64,000 nucleotides of DNA from Vitellaria paradoxa (lineage: Eukaryota; Streptophyta; Magnoliopsida; Ericales; Sapotaceae): assembly GCA_019916065.1 (NCBI GenBank), contig CM034236.1, positions 50,558,690 through 50,622,689 of the forward strand, in the 5' to 3' direction. The translations under genes were made by a program, and so were the position numbers. Below the pieces are notes generated by a model. The model ran no database searches. It had not been told where the DNA came from and saw only the letters and a list, made by a program, of their open reading frames with translations. Below, piece by piece: positions 10,422-21,785 of this stretch. Within the stretch, counting starts at the first letter, position 1; each line of letters starts with the position of its first letter.

Positions 10422-13400
10422 ACTTAAGATGGCAATTTGCGAACTACAAAGAACCCTTGCACCAATATCTGATCACTACCAACAACTACAAGCAAGAAGA
10501 AGTAGATTATACCATATCTCCTCTTAAGGGATATAGAGATAATTGAAAGACATGGGGGGATTTTTATGTGGCTTGTGAATTGCTTCTTTCTGTTGAAGTG
10601 CTGGAAACATATTATATTAACTATACTCTCTGAAAGAACATATTCTAAGATCTCTTATGTGCCCTATTTTAGCCAATAAATTTACAAGTTTATAAAAGCA
10701 GTTGAAATTATGCCAAGTGGTTGATTGGCATTAGCCTGACAGCGCCACACCTCGTAGTCTAAGCAAAACTAGTGCACATGTTAATTGCTCCTTGAAATTC
10801 CTGAGCTTGAATATGAAGCTAGAAGTCGTGCCACAGGACTCCAAAGAAATAGAGACAGTGAAAAGATGTTCACTGAAAATGATATAAGAAGTGCTCTTTT
10901 CCAAAACAAAAGCTGCAAGGCCAAACACATGCTACTAACTTATTTTATTCACAACCAATGCAATTTTGCTGTCATGTTTAAAAATGATTTTACCATTAAA
11001 ACGAAAACTCCCCAGCTAGTGAAGTTGTTGCAGATACTCTAATATCACAGGGCCAAATCCATACCCTCAGCTCAACAAAATGGAGGTTCAAAACTTTCCA
11101 TTGAGCTCTAGAACAAAGAACAAGTAATTAATCACTATCCAAACTTTGAGCATGTCAAACCTGGCTTGCAATCAGGCAGGACTAAGTGCAATTTACAATT
11201 CATCATGTGTGGAAAATACTTTTGGATTACTATTTCCGATTTTCTGTTTTTGCAGTTTGTTGGGTTTTGCCCAACTCAGTTGTGCATTTCTATGGGAATT
11301 GGGGAGGGATTGATGCTTTAATAAGGATAAAAATGCTTTGATAGCAACACATTTGGACTTAATGAGGTGCGTTTGGAGGGAGGAAAAACTGGCATCATTT
11401 AAATATGCTCTTGTTAATACAAACTCATGTTGGCCGTTTAATATTATATTCATTCACCTTGTGCTTTTGTTGACTTCACTGGAGATCTATCTTCTGTAGA
11501 TGTTGCATAACTGGCTTTTTGATGCCTCTAAGTTGCATTTGATTTGGTGATAGGATGATATGGTGCAACTAATATCACGAGATAACATATATAATTTAAT
11601 ATAATATGAGATTAAATTTTTATGTGATATTTTTTGAACTTTTGATTGATGAGATATAAAGTAAAATAAAATATATAATTTGACAAAAAAAAATTCAACA
11701 TGAAATAATTTTGGACATTTGAATTTTAATAGGAAGTTAATACAAGCATGGGAGCTATATAGTACCACATTAGGGGTGGTATAGTATATCCCCTGTTTTG
11801 GGTTATGGGATACATAACCGCTTTTATAGGTCCCGCGAAATGAATAATCCAATCCTTTTCCCAAATTTCTCAAACAAACAGACCCCTAGTGTGCAAAAAC
11901 TGCAACCCATTATTTAGCGCAGTTAGATGAATAATTACCAATCAAAATAAATTATGAGGCTATAGTTGTTGCTACAAAAATTTTCAATTCATGCTTGCAA
12001 TTCCAAATCTGTATTTTTGACTTAAAATAGGCTAAGAAGCACAGATACAAGATATGAATACAAACATAGGATACAATGATTATTTAAAAAAAAAAATTAA
12101 GATACCAAAATGGTAAGGATAGTCAAATAATAAAAAATAAAAATATATATTTTTTTAAAAATATATATTTGAACAAATATACTTGCAAATTACCTTTGAA
12201 TTATCAATGAAAATGTATCATTTTCTTTAAAAGTGAATTTCTGTTTTTTACATTTTAGGATCAAATAAATAACAAAATTATATAATGACCCCTAAAAAAG
12301 TTTTAAATATTACATTTTGATCACTATTATATCCTTCTTGAGTCCACACTGTATTCCTCCAACAAATAAATAAATAAAATAATTAGACATACCAAGTGAC
12401 GTGTCCCAACCGTGTCTATATATAATAAAGATACGATACAAGTGCGACACATACTTTGAAGTATCCTCTCTTCTTAGAAAATAATTTTTCAAACTGAGAT
12501 TTTTTGATAAATAAATAAATTGAAACCTAATTGTGAAGCATAAGAAATTAGTCATATCCACCACTACTGAACTTCAAGTTTGCCCAAACTGAAAATATTC
12601 TCTAAAAAACTAGCAAGATGAAAATGATACTAGAAAACAAAGCTCAAACCTAATTTAACAAGGCAATTCAAGAGGTTCAGAACTTCTATAGTTACTCAAC
12701 TGTGAATCGTTAATTATCACCTTCTCCCATGTGGAAAGTATTTCTGTAAACAAAATACCAAGGTAAAATAATGTTAAAAAAACAAACTTAAGCCTAATTT
12801 GACAGTATAATCTAGGAAGCTTAGAGAAGCTTTTCCTATCGTGTAAGCTCAAATGTGGTTGATCAACCTCTCCTAGCGTATTTCCAATTTTCACATCCAT
12901 CTACAGTCATAAGTCACAGCAAACAAATTTGCCTAAAGTAGTCACATAAAATACACAATTTCCTAAATCAATCAGCAAAAAATATGAATTCTATAAATAA
13001 GTCACTACCTGAACTCGTCATTCTAAAAGAAGTATTCGAATGAAGTCATCATTAGCAACTATGAATTCAAGAAATTCAAAAAATATTTTTTTTTGTCTAA
13101 TGAAGCCGTCTTTATAAACGACAACTTTAAAGGTGTCATTCTGAATAGCATATTCAACTATCGTGCCTGTTAGGTACCAATTCTCATAACCCTCACTCAA
13201 CTTTCTTAGTCTTACCAAAGGGAAAGACCGAAGACCCTCGTGACTAGCCCAGTGAGTATCACTTTGTCTAATGTGGAGGTGCCTGTTTGTTCCGTGAAGA
13301 GCTCAAAAGTAGTCTTATAATTCATAAACTTGCTTAGATTCATTGCATAAATCTCCCAAAAAAATCCAATTTTCAGAGCATTTGAATGGATTTTCAATTA

Positions 13401-14749
13401 CATTCATCTCAACCACGAATACCAAAAGAACATATATAAACAGAAGTCATCATTGAAAAGGACAACTTCATAATGAATATGCCATTTAAACAGATGACTT
13501 CTAATGAATACCCTAGTTACTAATGACAACTTCACTTAAGAAATTAAAAAAAAATGGTTAATTCCCTAATTTCGTGGTTACTAATGACGACTTTAATTTG
13601 AATACATCTTTATGAAATTCTTTGTTTGACCAACTACTTTGGGGAATTATGTGTTTTATGTGACTGCTAGGGGCATATCCCTCACCACAACATATCATCA
13701 CATCAAACACTTTTTTTTTTTTTTTTGGGGGTAATTATCATCACATCAAATACTTAAAAATTTTTTCCAGCTCAATGAGTAAAGCGTCGTTTTTTAAGTT
13801 TACGTTTTCAATATTAGTATGCGCCTACCAGAAATGCATTAAAACACAATTTCCAATGACAACCAATAAGTCGATTTGGCATTCTTCCAACATATTTTTA
13901 ACCGATAGAAACAGACCAAAACAGAAATAAGAGATAATTTGGACATTCAAAATTGCACACGCTTTTTAGCTGCTGCGCATGCCCATTTAGTCATACACTT
14001 CTAATAGTTATTAGGGATGATCATTAAATGGATACAAGAAAATCACATACTACATACAAGAAACCATCAGGAAAAAAAAAATAAAAAATAAAAATAAATA
14101 AAAAAAGAGATATGTAGGATTTACAGATCCCTAATAAATGTGTGTTTAACCATATTATAGAAATCTGTAACACAAATACTACTTAAGTCATTATACTCCC
14201 AACAATCCTAAGTACTACCTGAGTCATTATACTTCCAACAATAGTATGTACTTTGCTTGGTATAAACAGAAATGCGCTTAATGAGGTGCTAAAGTGAAGA
14301 AAACAATGGTTTCCAAAATTGTTGTCGAATTCATTCTCATAAGAAAAATATTCAATGCGCTCACATATATGAAAACTTGTTGCCACAAAAACTAATTACA
14401 AACTTTTACATGTTTATTCAACAACCCTTTTATTTTTTATTTTTTATTTTTTTTAAATGTACTACTCAGTCCCTTGGAATGAAGTTCACCAAATTCGAAG
14501 GAATGGATTCCTAAAAATATGTCCAAACAACAACAAAATTAGTGGACAAAACCACTTGACGTTCCAAAATTTTGAAAAGAAGTAGAAACTATTATTACAA
14601 TAAAAGAAATAAATATATAGCACAGAAGTCATGGATCAGTTATTGTATTCTTAAATTGAATTACCTGACATTTCAAAAGTTAATTGCTTTCTTTTTGAAA
14701 ACTATAACTGATAAAAATCACAGGAAATGCTATGCAGCATGTAATGTAT
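10422..14749. other. Intergenic region between formamidase and QNG1 gene
   Basis: No gene is supported. After the premature stop, 10422-10480 still resembles the last formamidase codons (GATGGCAAT...ACTACAAAGAACCC). Beyond that are AT-rich sequence, a degenerate MITE end near 12036 and the inverted-repeat element at 12930-13672. Short frames on both strands here lack recognisable domains. The right end (14403-14749) is 3' flank of the minus-strand gene. Confidence 0.6.
12930..13672. mobile_element. Inverted-repeat element, about 740 bp, unclassified
   Basis: The left end carries AGTCACATAAAATACACAAT followed by TTCC. The right end, reversed, carries AGTCACATAAAACACATAAT followed by TCCCC. 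This gives a terminal inverted repeat of roughly 25-30 bp. The interior repeats the motif (A/G)AAGTC(A/G)TCATT and its complement AATGAC(A/G)ACTT several times (near 13015-13050, 13440-13460, 13490-13545, 13582-13600). A 66-codon minus-strand frame at 13018-13218 has no recognisable family. It is probably a non-autonomous DNA transposon; the superfamily is unknown. Confidence 0.55.
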
Positions 14750-17700
14750 TCAGTAATATATAGAGAGCGTTCGATGGTGTTGGAGAGATGGGCACTGGAC
14801 ACCGATGGACCACAACCAAAGATCTAATTCAGCACTCAACACCTGGACAAAAGCATAACAACAATAAAAATCAAAAATTACAAGAGATTTAGGGGAAAAA
14901 GGAACTTCCAATTTTGGAGTGTTAAATGGAAGAAGAAGAAGAAGAAAAACAAAATTTCATGAATAGAGGCTCATTTATATTGTTGCCCTTCGAAGAAAAA
15001 ACAAAATAATTAAAAATACATTCATATATATTGCCAATTGATCATTGAACATGGCATTGAATATATGCTTAAATCATTTCCTATGGTGCTATGAAGTGGA
15101 CTTTCATATGAACGTGACCACTATTGCCCCCTTCCAAGTATCAATTCAAAAATGATGCAGCGGCTTGGATTGAAGTGCTTCAGTGCGGTTCATTACAGCA
15201 CCAGAGCACCATTGAGTTTATTTTTACACGGTTTGAAAACAAGCACTACTTTCAGCTTTTCATTCCCCCAAAGGCTAAAGGTTAAATCTTAACTAAAAAA
15301 GGTCTTCCATGTATCTTTTCTAGCTGCAGATTGGCAGACTAATGTGCTCCAAAAAAAAGGAAAATGCTTCTCTACCAGAATCTTTTACAAGAAAGTGCTA
15401 CCAAAATGATGTGGCAGGCACTTTTGTAATAAAACCACTTTTTAATGGATTGTTTTAACTAAAATGATAGGTTCACAATAAAGCCATAAAATCTTCTAGT
15501 TGAGTAGCATTACTCCTTGAAAAAATGACACAAAATGATTAACGTTACATCTGACTTTATTCATATTTTTTTTATATGTTCCATCCGTATAATATGTTGA
15601 GTTATGGGTAGGAACAAAAGAATGGGTATTTGCAGACTTTTAGTCTTAATGGTTGCATCCATGACCACCTGCCTCACATTGTGAGACACCCTACATCAAT
15701 GCAAGGGTTTGGGGTACAAGCCATAATGCTTTGAATTTATAAATTATCAAAAGAATATTTTTTGATAAATGATCAATTTTCAAAAGTATGAGCCACAACT
15801 CTGAAAACTACCTTACAAGAAAGGTCTCTATTATCTCCAATACATGATGACAATTATAAAAGAGTTCTCATACAAGATTCAGTCAAACTAAGCCAATACA
15901 AGACTTGGAGATTTTTTTTCCTCATTTTTAACAAGGAAAAATATTTTAATTTTCAACTACAACAACATAATCTCAAAGAAGACATGCCAACAATTAGGTA
16001 AAAAGTAATAAGTGGTAACTGTCCTCAAGCTCCTGGTTTAAACAAAAAAATACTGAACAAAGGGGGGACAAGACATACCTCTTTTCCATATCTTTTCCAG
16101 ATTAACTCCCGCATCTTTTCTACAGCATATACTGAGCAGGCTCGTAGTTCCACTTCCTCTTCGCTGCCTGGACTAATTTCACTATTAGCCTCAATTTTGC
16201 TAGCTAGGGCTGAGGTATATCTCAGCACACCGAGCTGCTGAAGCACTGCTGGCACAATATAATCAGCAAATATGGTAATTGAAACCATGTCATTGAATTC
16301 TCCATATCCTTTGCCCTTGAATGCACCCCATAAATCTGCCGCAAATATCTGAGCTCTTTTATACAAGAATACTTGGCGGCCCTTGTAAACAGAGTGGTCA
16401 CGGAAGCCTACAATTTTGGAAATAATAGAGTTAATAATAGTATTCCACCCTCTTTTACGATAAAATATACAACCTGTTCAAAAAAAGAAGAGCATTGCTA
16501 AGAAATAGATATATAAATGTAATCTTAAAAAATAAATAATTAATCAACGATACCAGGAAAGTGACTTGTAACAAGAGCTACAAGCTTTATTGCTGATTTT
16601 CCACATGACTTCACAAGATTGGACGCTTTCCCCTCAAAGTTTCTCTCTAGTTCAAGCCCAATCTGGGCCATTTACAGTAAATTACATAAACTACTAGTTT
16701 GGTTGATTACCAGACATTAAGAACAATATCAACATAATTGACAACCAGTAAAAGATGAGAAAATATACAAGATGGATATGAAAAGCTGTAAAACTGTACC
16801 TCATGCAATAAGCGAACCCGTTCATCCTCTAGAGGAAGTGGCCTTGGCCATTTCAATAATTTCTGTAATTCAGAACCTGAGAACACTCGTCACAAAAATA
16901 GATCTTGTAAAAGAGAATTTACAAAGTGACTGCAAGCAGATTACAGCTTACAACTGTAGCTATGAATCAAGTAATATTTTCATCTGCACCAGCAGCTCAA
17001 ATGTAGATCCCATAGCACAGCTTGAGCAGCAGGACAGGGAAACTGGATTCGTTTAGATTGACATAACTCAAAGTTTAGCTTTCAAAGAAAGCTAAAAATT
17101 AAGGTGTTCCAATCACAAGAGGTTAAATTGGCATGCTTAGACCACGAAACAGATTAAATTTACATGCTTTCAAAATGAGGCAATCTTCTTATGAACATGA
17201 AATGCAGTTATCTTTGGTCTGATAACTTAAGACACTAGGAAATTGGGAGAAAAAAAAATCCTTTTCAACCCTATCTCTGGTACAATGCTCCTTTGTGTCA
17301 ATTTAGTTATGCAACCACACATATGAGAGAGATATTTTGACATAAATTTACATGCCAGAATAAGTCTAAATGATATTGAAAGCATGAAGGGAAGCCAAAT
17401 TACCCGTGTACTTTTGCAGACGATCAGCATCAAATGCAGATTTGTCATCTTGAAGTGTTGCCTTCAGTCCCAAAGCCAAGTGGTCATAACTTAAATCCGT
17501 GTCTATCATGAACAAGCAATAGATATTTAAAAATCATTATTGAAAGGACAGGGGTGAGCAAATGGTCGATTCAGTCAAAACCGATCTGAACTAACTGAAT
17601 CGAAGTTTTTTCAGTTTGGTTTTTTTCTTAAGCAAACCAACCAAACTACTAAATAAAAACCAAAAACCGAAATAATTAGATTCAATTTTTGGCCACCTCA

Positions 17701-19609
17701 ATTTAAATCAAATTTTTTTTAAAAAATAAAAGAAATGTTAAATTTTTAAAAATACAAATATATTTACTTGATTAGGAGTTAAGATGAGCATAACGAGATG
17801 AACTACACCTTAAAAAATATAAAATACATACATAAAACATGGAAAATAATAGACAACTTAATTCTTAAAAAAAATAAATAAATAAACTTCGGTTAGTTTG
17901 GCCAAAAAGATTTATCGCTGATCAAACTAACTGAACCGAATTTAATAAAAATTTTGAACCAAACCAATCAAATAAACCAAAAAACCCAAACCATTTTAAC
18001 TGAAATTGCTCAGTCCGGTTCGGTTTTTTTGGTTATTTGGGTTTTTGCTTGCCCTTAAAATGAAAATTAGCAAAACCATTAACATCAAACACATTCAACA
18101 TATAGAGGTTTGATTCATTTAGCTGAGTAGACATAAGTTGACTTATGGCACTGCAGAAGCAAACTGCAGGGTAGTATACTTGAGGCTCAAGCATGAAGTC
18201 CGTCGACATAGCAAAGTTGCAGCTAGTAGCTCCAACACATAACACACATGAAGAGCAAGCAGATATGGCAATCAATTCAGACATGAATCAACAGAAGGTT
18301 GCATCCACTAACTTTTACACAATGTACACTACTTGCCATATTCTAATGTGACTGGTGATATACATAGAGAAATATTATTCTAGAAAAAAGTGCACGCACT
18401 GATATGGCTGACTTATGGGCCTGCCACTTTAAAACAAACCAAGATGCCTTTTGATTAATTCTTAAAAAAAAAAAAGAAAAAAAGAAAAGTGCACACAATG
18501 ATGTGGCTGACTAATGGGCTTGTCACTTTAAAACAAACCAAGATGCCTTTTGATTACAAGAATGCCATTATCAAATGATTTTGGTTAAGATTACATCATA
18601 AATTTTCTGGAAGAATACTGTTTCAATTCCAAATTTTCTCCACCAAAATTATTCATTGGACTCCTAAATGTTTATGAAAATTCAAGTCAACATTATCATA
18701 GTTTGCCTTGGTATTCAAGGATGTCGTGAACTATCCTCTCTTGCTTTGGACTCCTAAATGTTTATGAAAATTCAAGTCAACATTATCATAGTTTGCTTTT
18801 GTATTCAAGGATGTCGTGAACTATCCTCTCTTGCTTTGGCTCTGAGACAGTACATTTCTCTATCTCCCTGCTATACTTCTACTTTCCATTGTTAAAACTT
18901 AAAAGGCAAAAAATAAGCCTTTGTATCATGTACCTGTGTAGTGTGACCCTATGGTGAGAGTTTGTCTGTAAATGTTCATGCTCAAATTATTTGGTGTTTG
19001 ATTCACGGCAAAACTCTAGACAATAACCTTATCAGAAGAGGGCAAATTTTTGTCAATTGGCGTAATAGTAGTAGTAGTAGAGGTGGTGGTAGTTGTAGTA
19101 GTTCCCATCAAAACAAGAAGTTAGGATTTCAAAAGAATCATAACCCTAACAAATCAAAACAAAAGCAAAACAAAGAGTCTGAAAGCATACCAGGCCAAAA
19201 GCAAAAATTCAATGCATCCAGGACCAGTAGGTACTGAACCGTGAGGGGGCCATTATCGAAGTAGTGTATTCCTTCATAATCCCACTCAATTTTTGGGATT
19301 GAACCCTTGACAGTGTCCACAAATTTCTCAATTCCTGCATAAAAAATAACAAATATATATTCAACTACATTTAGAATACTTTCCTGTCTCGGCCCAACCT
19401 AATAAAAGAAAGCACATAAAAAAATATTATCCTAACGTTATCAGCAAAACCGAGACTTCCATATACAGTATTGCTCGAATCTATGCTTGGAATCTACATG
19501 CAATGAGTACATATTATTCGTAAAAGTGAAAGCAAGGACCTGAGGAGTCGACGGTAACATGAGAAGAGCAAGCAGCGACCCAGGCAGAGCTTGCCCTAAC
19601 GTCGTCCAT
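14750..19609 (-). CDS. QNG1: Queuosine 5'-phosphate N-glycosylase (queuosine salvage, DUF2419)
   Basis: Homologue of human QNG1 (C9orf64). The family releases queuine from queuosine 5'-phosphate so it can be reused for tRNA wobble-base modification. Exons, 5' to 3' on the minus strand: 19609-19540, 19334-19191, 17502-17404, 16876-16800, 16662-16554, 16407-16079, 14842-14750. All introns are GT-AG, phases agree, and the 921-nt CDS encodes 306 aa, close to plant homologues. Diagnostic blocks: WDYEGIHYFDNGPLTVQYLL and VLDALNFCFWP (exon 2), DDKSAFDADRLQKYTG (exon 3), LLKWPRPLPLEDERVRLLHE (exon 4), LELERNFEGKASNLV (exon 5), GFRDHSVYKGRQVFLYKRAQ, FAADLWGAFKG and ITIFADYIVPAVLQQLGVL (exon 6), LDLWLWSIGVQCPSLQHHRT then a C-terminal SIYY (exon 7). 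The start ATG opens MDDVRASSAWVAA, the usual N-terminus of plant members. No lesion is seen; likely functional. Cellular location is not evident from the sequence. Confidence 0.93.
17549..18058. mobile_element. Non-autonomous hAT-like element in QNG1 intron 2
   Basis: About 510 bp with imperfect inverted ends: CAGGGGTGAGCAAATGG on the left and, reversed from the right, TAAGGGCAAGCAAAAACC. The interior repeats 'accgaa'/'ttcggtt' and 'aaccaa' tracts in both orientations near both ends (17575-17660 and 17930-18030), giving a long imperfect foldback. GGGGTGAGCAAA-type ends are common in plant hAT-derived MITEs. The 8-bp target duplication is not convincing, so the superfamily assignment is tentative. 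Confidence 0.55.
18390..18560. repeat. Direct duplication of about 75 bp in QNG1 intron 2
   Basis: Two copies, starting at 18390 and 18489 (period 99), share GTGCAC(G/A)CA(C/A)TGAT(A/G)TGGCTGAC and ACTTTAAAACAAACCAAGAT followed by GCCTTTTGATTA. The A-rich gap between them accounts for the extra spacing. Non-coding. Confidence 0.85.
18658..18839. repeat. Tandem duplication, 90-bp period, in QNG1 intron 2
   Basis: Copies at 18658-18747 and 18748-18837 each begin GGACTCCTAAATGTTTATG and end CTATCCTCTCTTGCTTTGG. They differ at only about three positions (GCCTTGGT against GCTTTTGT), so the duplication is recent compared with surrounding intron sequence. Non-coding. Confidence 0.92.
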
Positions 19610-20012
19610 GGCGGCCCGCGAAACCAATCCCCCAAGCCGCCTCCTTTAGAATTTCTCGGACCACAGCGAGGCGGGTAGGTTCGAACGCGTATGATATGTA
19701 TCTAAATGTAGGGTTGAATTTGAACCCTAGGTACGGTTAGTTGCGTGGGGATTTGCGGGCCACAGTTTTCTTTATCGATTCGAAGTTTCCCGCGTCCTTG
19801 CTGATTGATTCCACTTTTTCCCCGCGTTGATCAGCCACAAGCCTTCACGGACAAGCTCTGTTTGCTTTCTCAAAAACGTTAAAAACATATTAAAAAATTT
19901 TTTTAAATTACTTATTTTTTATTTTAATTAATAAATTTTTTATAAATCATAATTGTCCCGCAGATAAAGAATAAATAAACAAAAATTAAATACATGTTAT
20001 ACGATATAATGG

Positions 20013-20174
20013 GGTGTGTTTGGAGTTATATAAAAGCATATAAAATAAAATAAAATTATAAAAATAAAAATATTTCGTAATTCGTGTAATGAGTGAAAAT
20101 TTTAAATTTTATTATCTCGTAACTTGTGTTTATAGAGATTTGTAAAATTTTATTTTGTTTTGTTTAACTCCAAA
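20013..20174 (+). mobile_element. MITE family A, copy 1
   Basis: A 160-bp element reading GGTGTGTTTGGAGTTATATA at the left and TTTGTTTAACTCCAAA at the right. The core has CGTAATTCGTGTAATGAGTG followed by AAAATTTAAATTTTATTATC and TCGTAACTTGTGTTTATAGA. Seven related copies occur in this window in both orientations. No coding potential. Confidence 0.85.
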
Positions 20175-20755
20175 GAATGGGAGATGGTCATCTTTTGATT
20201 GAGAATTGTGATCTTAATTTGATCTCTTTTTCTCTCGGAAGAATTGGATATTTCCTCGGACAACGAAGATGGTTATTTGCTCATAGGGAGGGGGAGGTAG
20301 AGCGCCAAAAGAAGGAAATAAAAATAGTTGGCCTTTGTTCCTTTTTGCTTTAATACGGATAATTTTGAGTTCAAACGCAATAGGGAGATTGTTGAAGGGA
20401 AAGTTGTTGTCTTAAAGCTGGAAAGCAGAACTTTGGCTATTTCATATAGTTGCTTTTTTCAGGCATAGATTATCCCATCTTTTCGACAAAGTTTTGGATT
20501 TTGTTGAATCCTTTGAGTAATTTTGTATGGTGATATAGGTCTTATATATATCCATTAAATGTTGTCTCTGACTGAAGACTCTCCTTCATTTGTACAATAG
20601 TATGCTTGTAGTATCCTTCTCTCTGTAACTAAAGATTCTGAATCCTTCATTTCTACAACATACTCGTAGCTTCCATGTGAATACATATATTCCTTTTAAT
20701 TATTTCTGAAATCGTAATTAATTAAATGTTAAGATTCACAATTTGTTTACTTATA

Positions 20756-20934
20756 TGGTATTTAGTATACTTGTTTTGAACTCATTTTTCATTTTGTACT
20801 TTTGAAAATAAAGAAAACAGTTGAAAAAAATATTTGGTTATTAATATTTTTTGGAATTTTTAAACATAAAATGCATACAAACGAAAATAAAAAACGAAAA
20901 CAAAAAATAAAAATACGAACCAAATGCCACCTTA
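20756..20934. mobile_element. MITE family B, internally deleted copy
   Basis: A 180-bp shortened relative of the family B element. It has CATTTTTCATTTTGTACTTT and GAAAATAAAGAAAACAGTTG near its left and ends ACCAAATGCCACCTTA. The middle AT-rich third present in the 340-370 bp copies is missing. Confidence 0.65.
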
Positions 20935-21090
20935 ACAATTTAGGAAATTGAAATTATAGTTCAGACTATCTTGTTGTGATAGCGATTTGCAATTGTATAG
21001 TTGCTGGGCCCTAATTTTCTAAATGTTGAGTGTTTCTATCTTAATTATTGCTGTTTAAATATGTATTTTGAGACGGGGGCCTTCAAGTTT

Positions 21091-21274
21091 ACACATCTAT
21101 TTGTGTCGGCATTAGGCTAACTGCCATTCTCAAGTTATTATGCATCGAGCTGCGAAGCCCCGCAATTTGATGATTGGTCATGAGCAGCGTAAGCTTCGTC
21201 TTATAGACAGACTGGGGTCTTGAAGGGCTCTATCATCACCCTGGGAAGGAGTGTAATGTTCATGTTGCTTCAAG
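21091..21274 (+). pseudogene. Casein kinase II alpha exon fragment
   Basis: A decayed piece of the CK2 catalytic subunit around the catalytic loop. Translation of 21119-21208 gives [20 protein letters not shown] then [10 protein letters not shown]. The family has DYCHSQGIMHRDVKPHN(V/L)MIDHELRKLRLID in this region. After 21208 an extra GACAGAC-type duplication shifts the frame. The next frame gives [20 protein letters not shown], matching WGLAEFYHPGKEYNVRVAS. The catalytic HRD has become HRA. Homology ends at TCAAG|GT (21274), where plant CK2 alpha genes have an exon boundary, so the fragment derives from genomic DNA rather than mRNA. No neighbouring CK2 exons were found. Confidence 0.82.
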
Positions 21275-21620
21275 GTTTGTTTGCATGTATATCTTTATTT
21301 TTCCTTTTTATGAAATTGCCTTGTGTAATTTTTTTTTTTTTATATGGTTATATTTGATGACTGTTGAATACTTGAGCGGGTGATATTTTACGAGCGAAAC
21401 AGTGGGTATGGCTCAATATTTACCTTAATCCACTCAAGCGTTGTCCCATAGTATAATCTGATGGGCTTGAAACCCAAAGGCGGACACTGGGGTGGGATTT
21501 TGATTTCTGCCAGATTGGGCCCAAGCGGCCAGGTTTCTTACCGCGGGGGAGGTGGTGGAGAACGGACGTGTGTGGAGGAATCCAATTTTGATGCAGAAAA
21601 GGCAAGGGGCATATCATATG

Positions 21621-21785
21621 GCTCCGTTTAGAGTTAAATAAAATAAAATAAAATCTTATAAATCTTTACAAACATGAATTATGAGGTAGTAAAATTTAAA
21701 TTTTTCACTCATTACACGAATTACGAGACATTTACTTTTATAATTTTATTTTATTTTATACACGTTTATACAACTCTAAACACAT
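21621..21785 (-). mobile_element. MITE family A, copy 2 (inverted)
   Basis: Reverse-oriented 165-bp copy: CTCCGTTTAGAGTTAAATA on the left, CACTCATTACACGAATTACG in the core, ATACAACTCTAAACACATCC on the right. Confidence 0.85.

Noticed and set aside
10244..10546. Independent 100-codon gene in the formamidase last exon
   Set aside because: It overlaps formamidase exon 7 in another frame; the formamidase frame carries the conserved KVPVGPRLVRKPDV block.
20200..20560. Additional casein kinase II exons upstream of the 21091-21274 fragment
   Set aside because: I compared the frames with the upstream CK2 alpha blocks (glycine loop, ILQNL...GPNIV region) and found no match.
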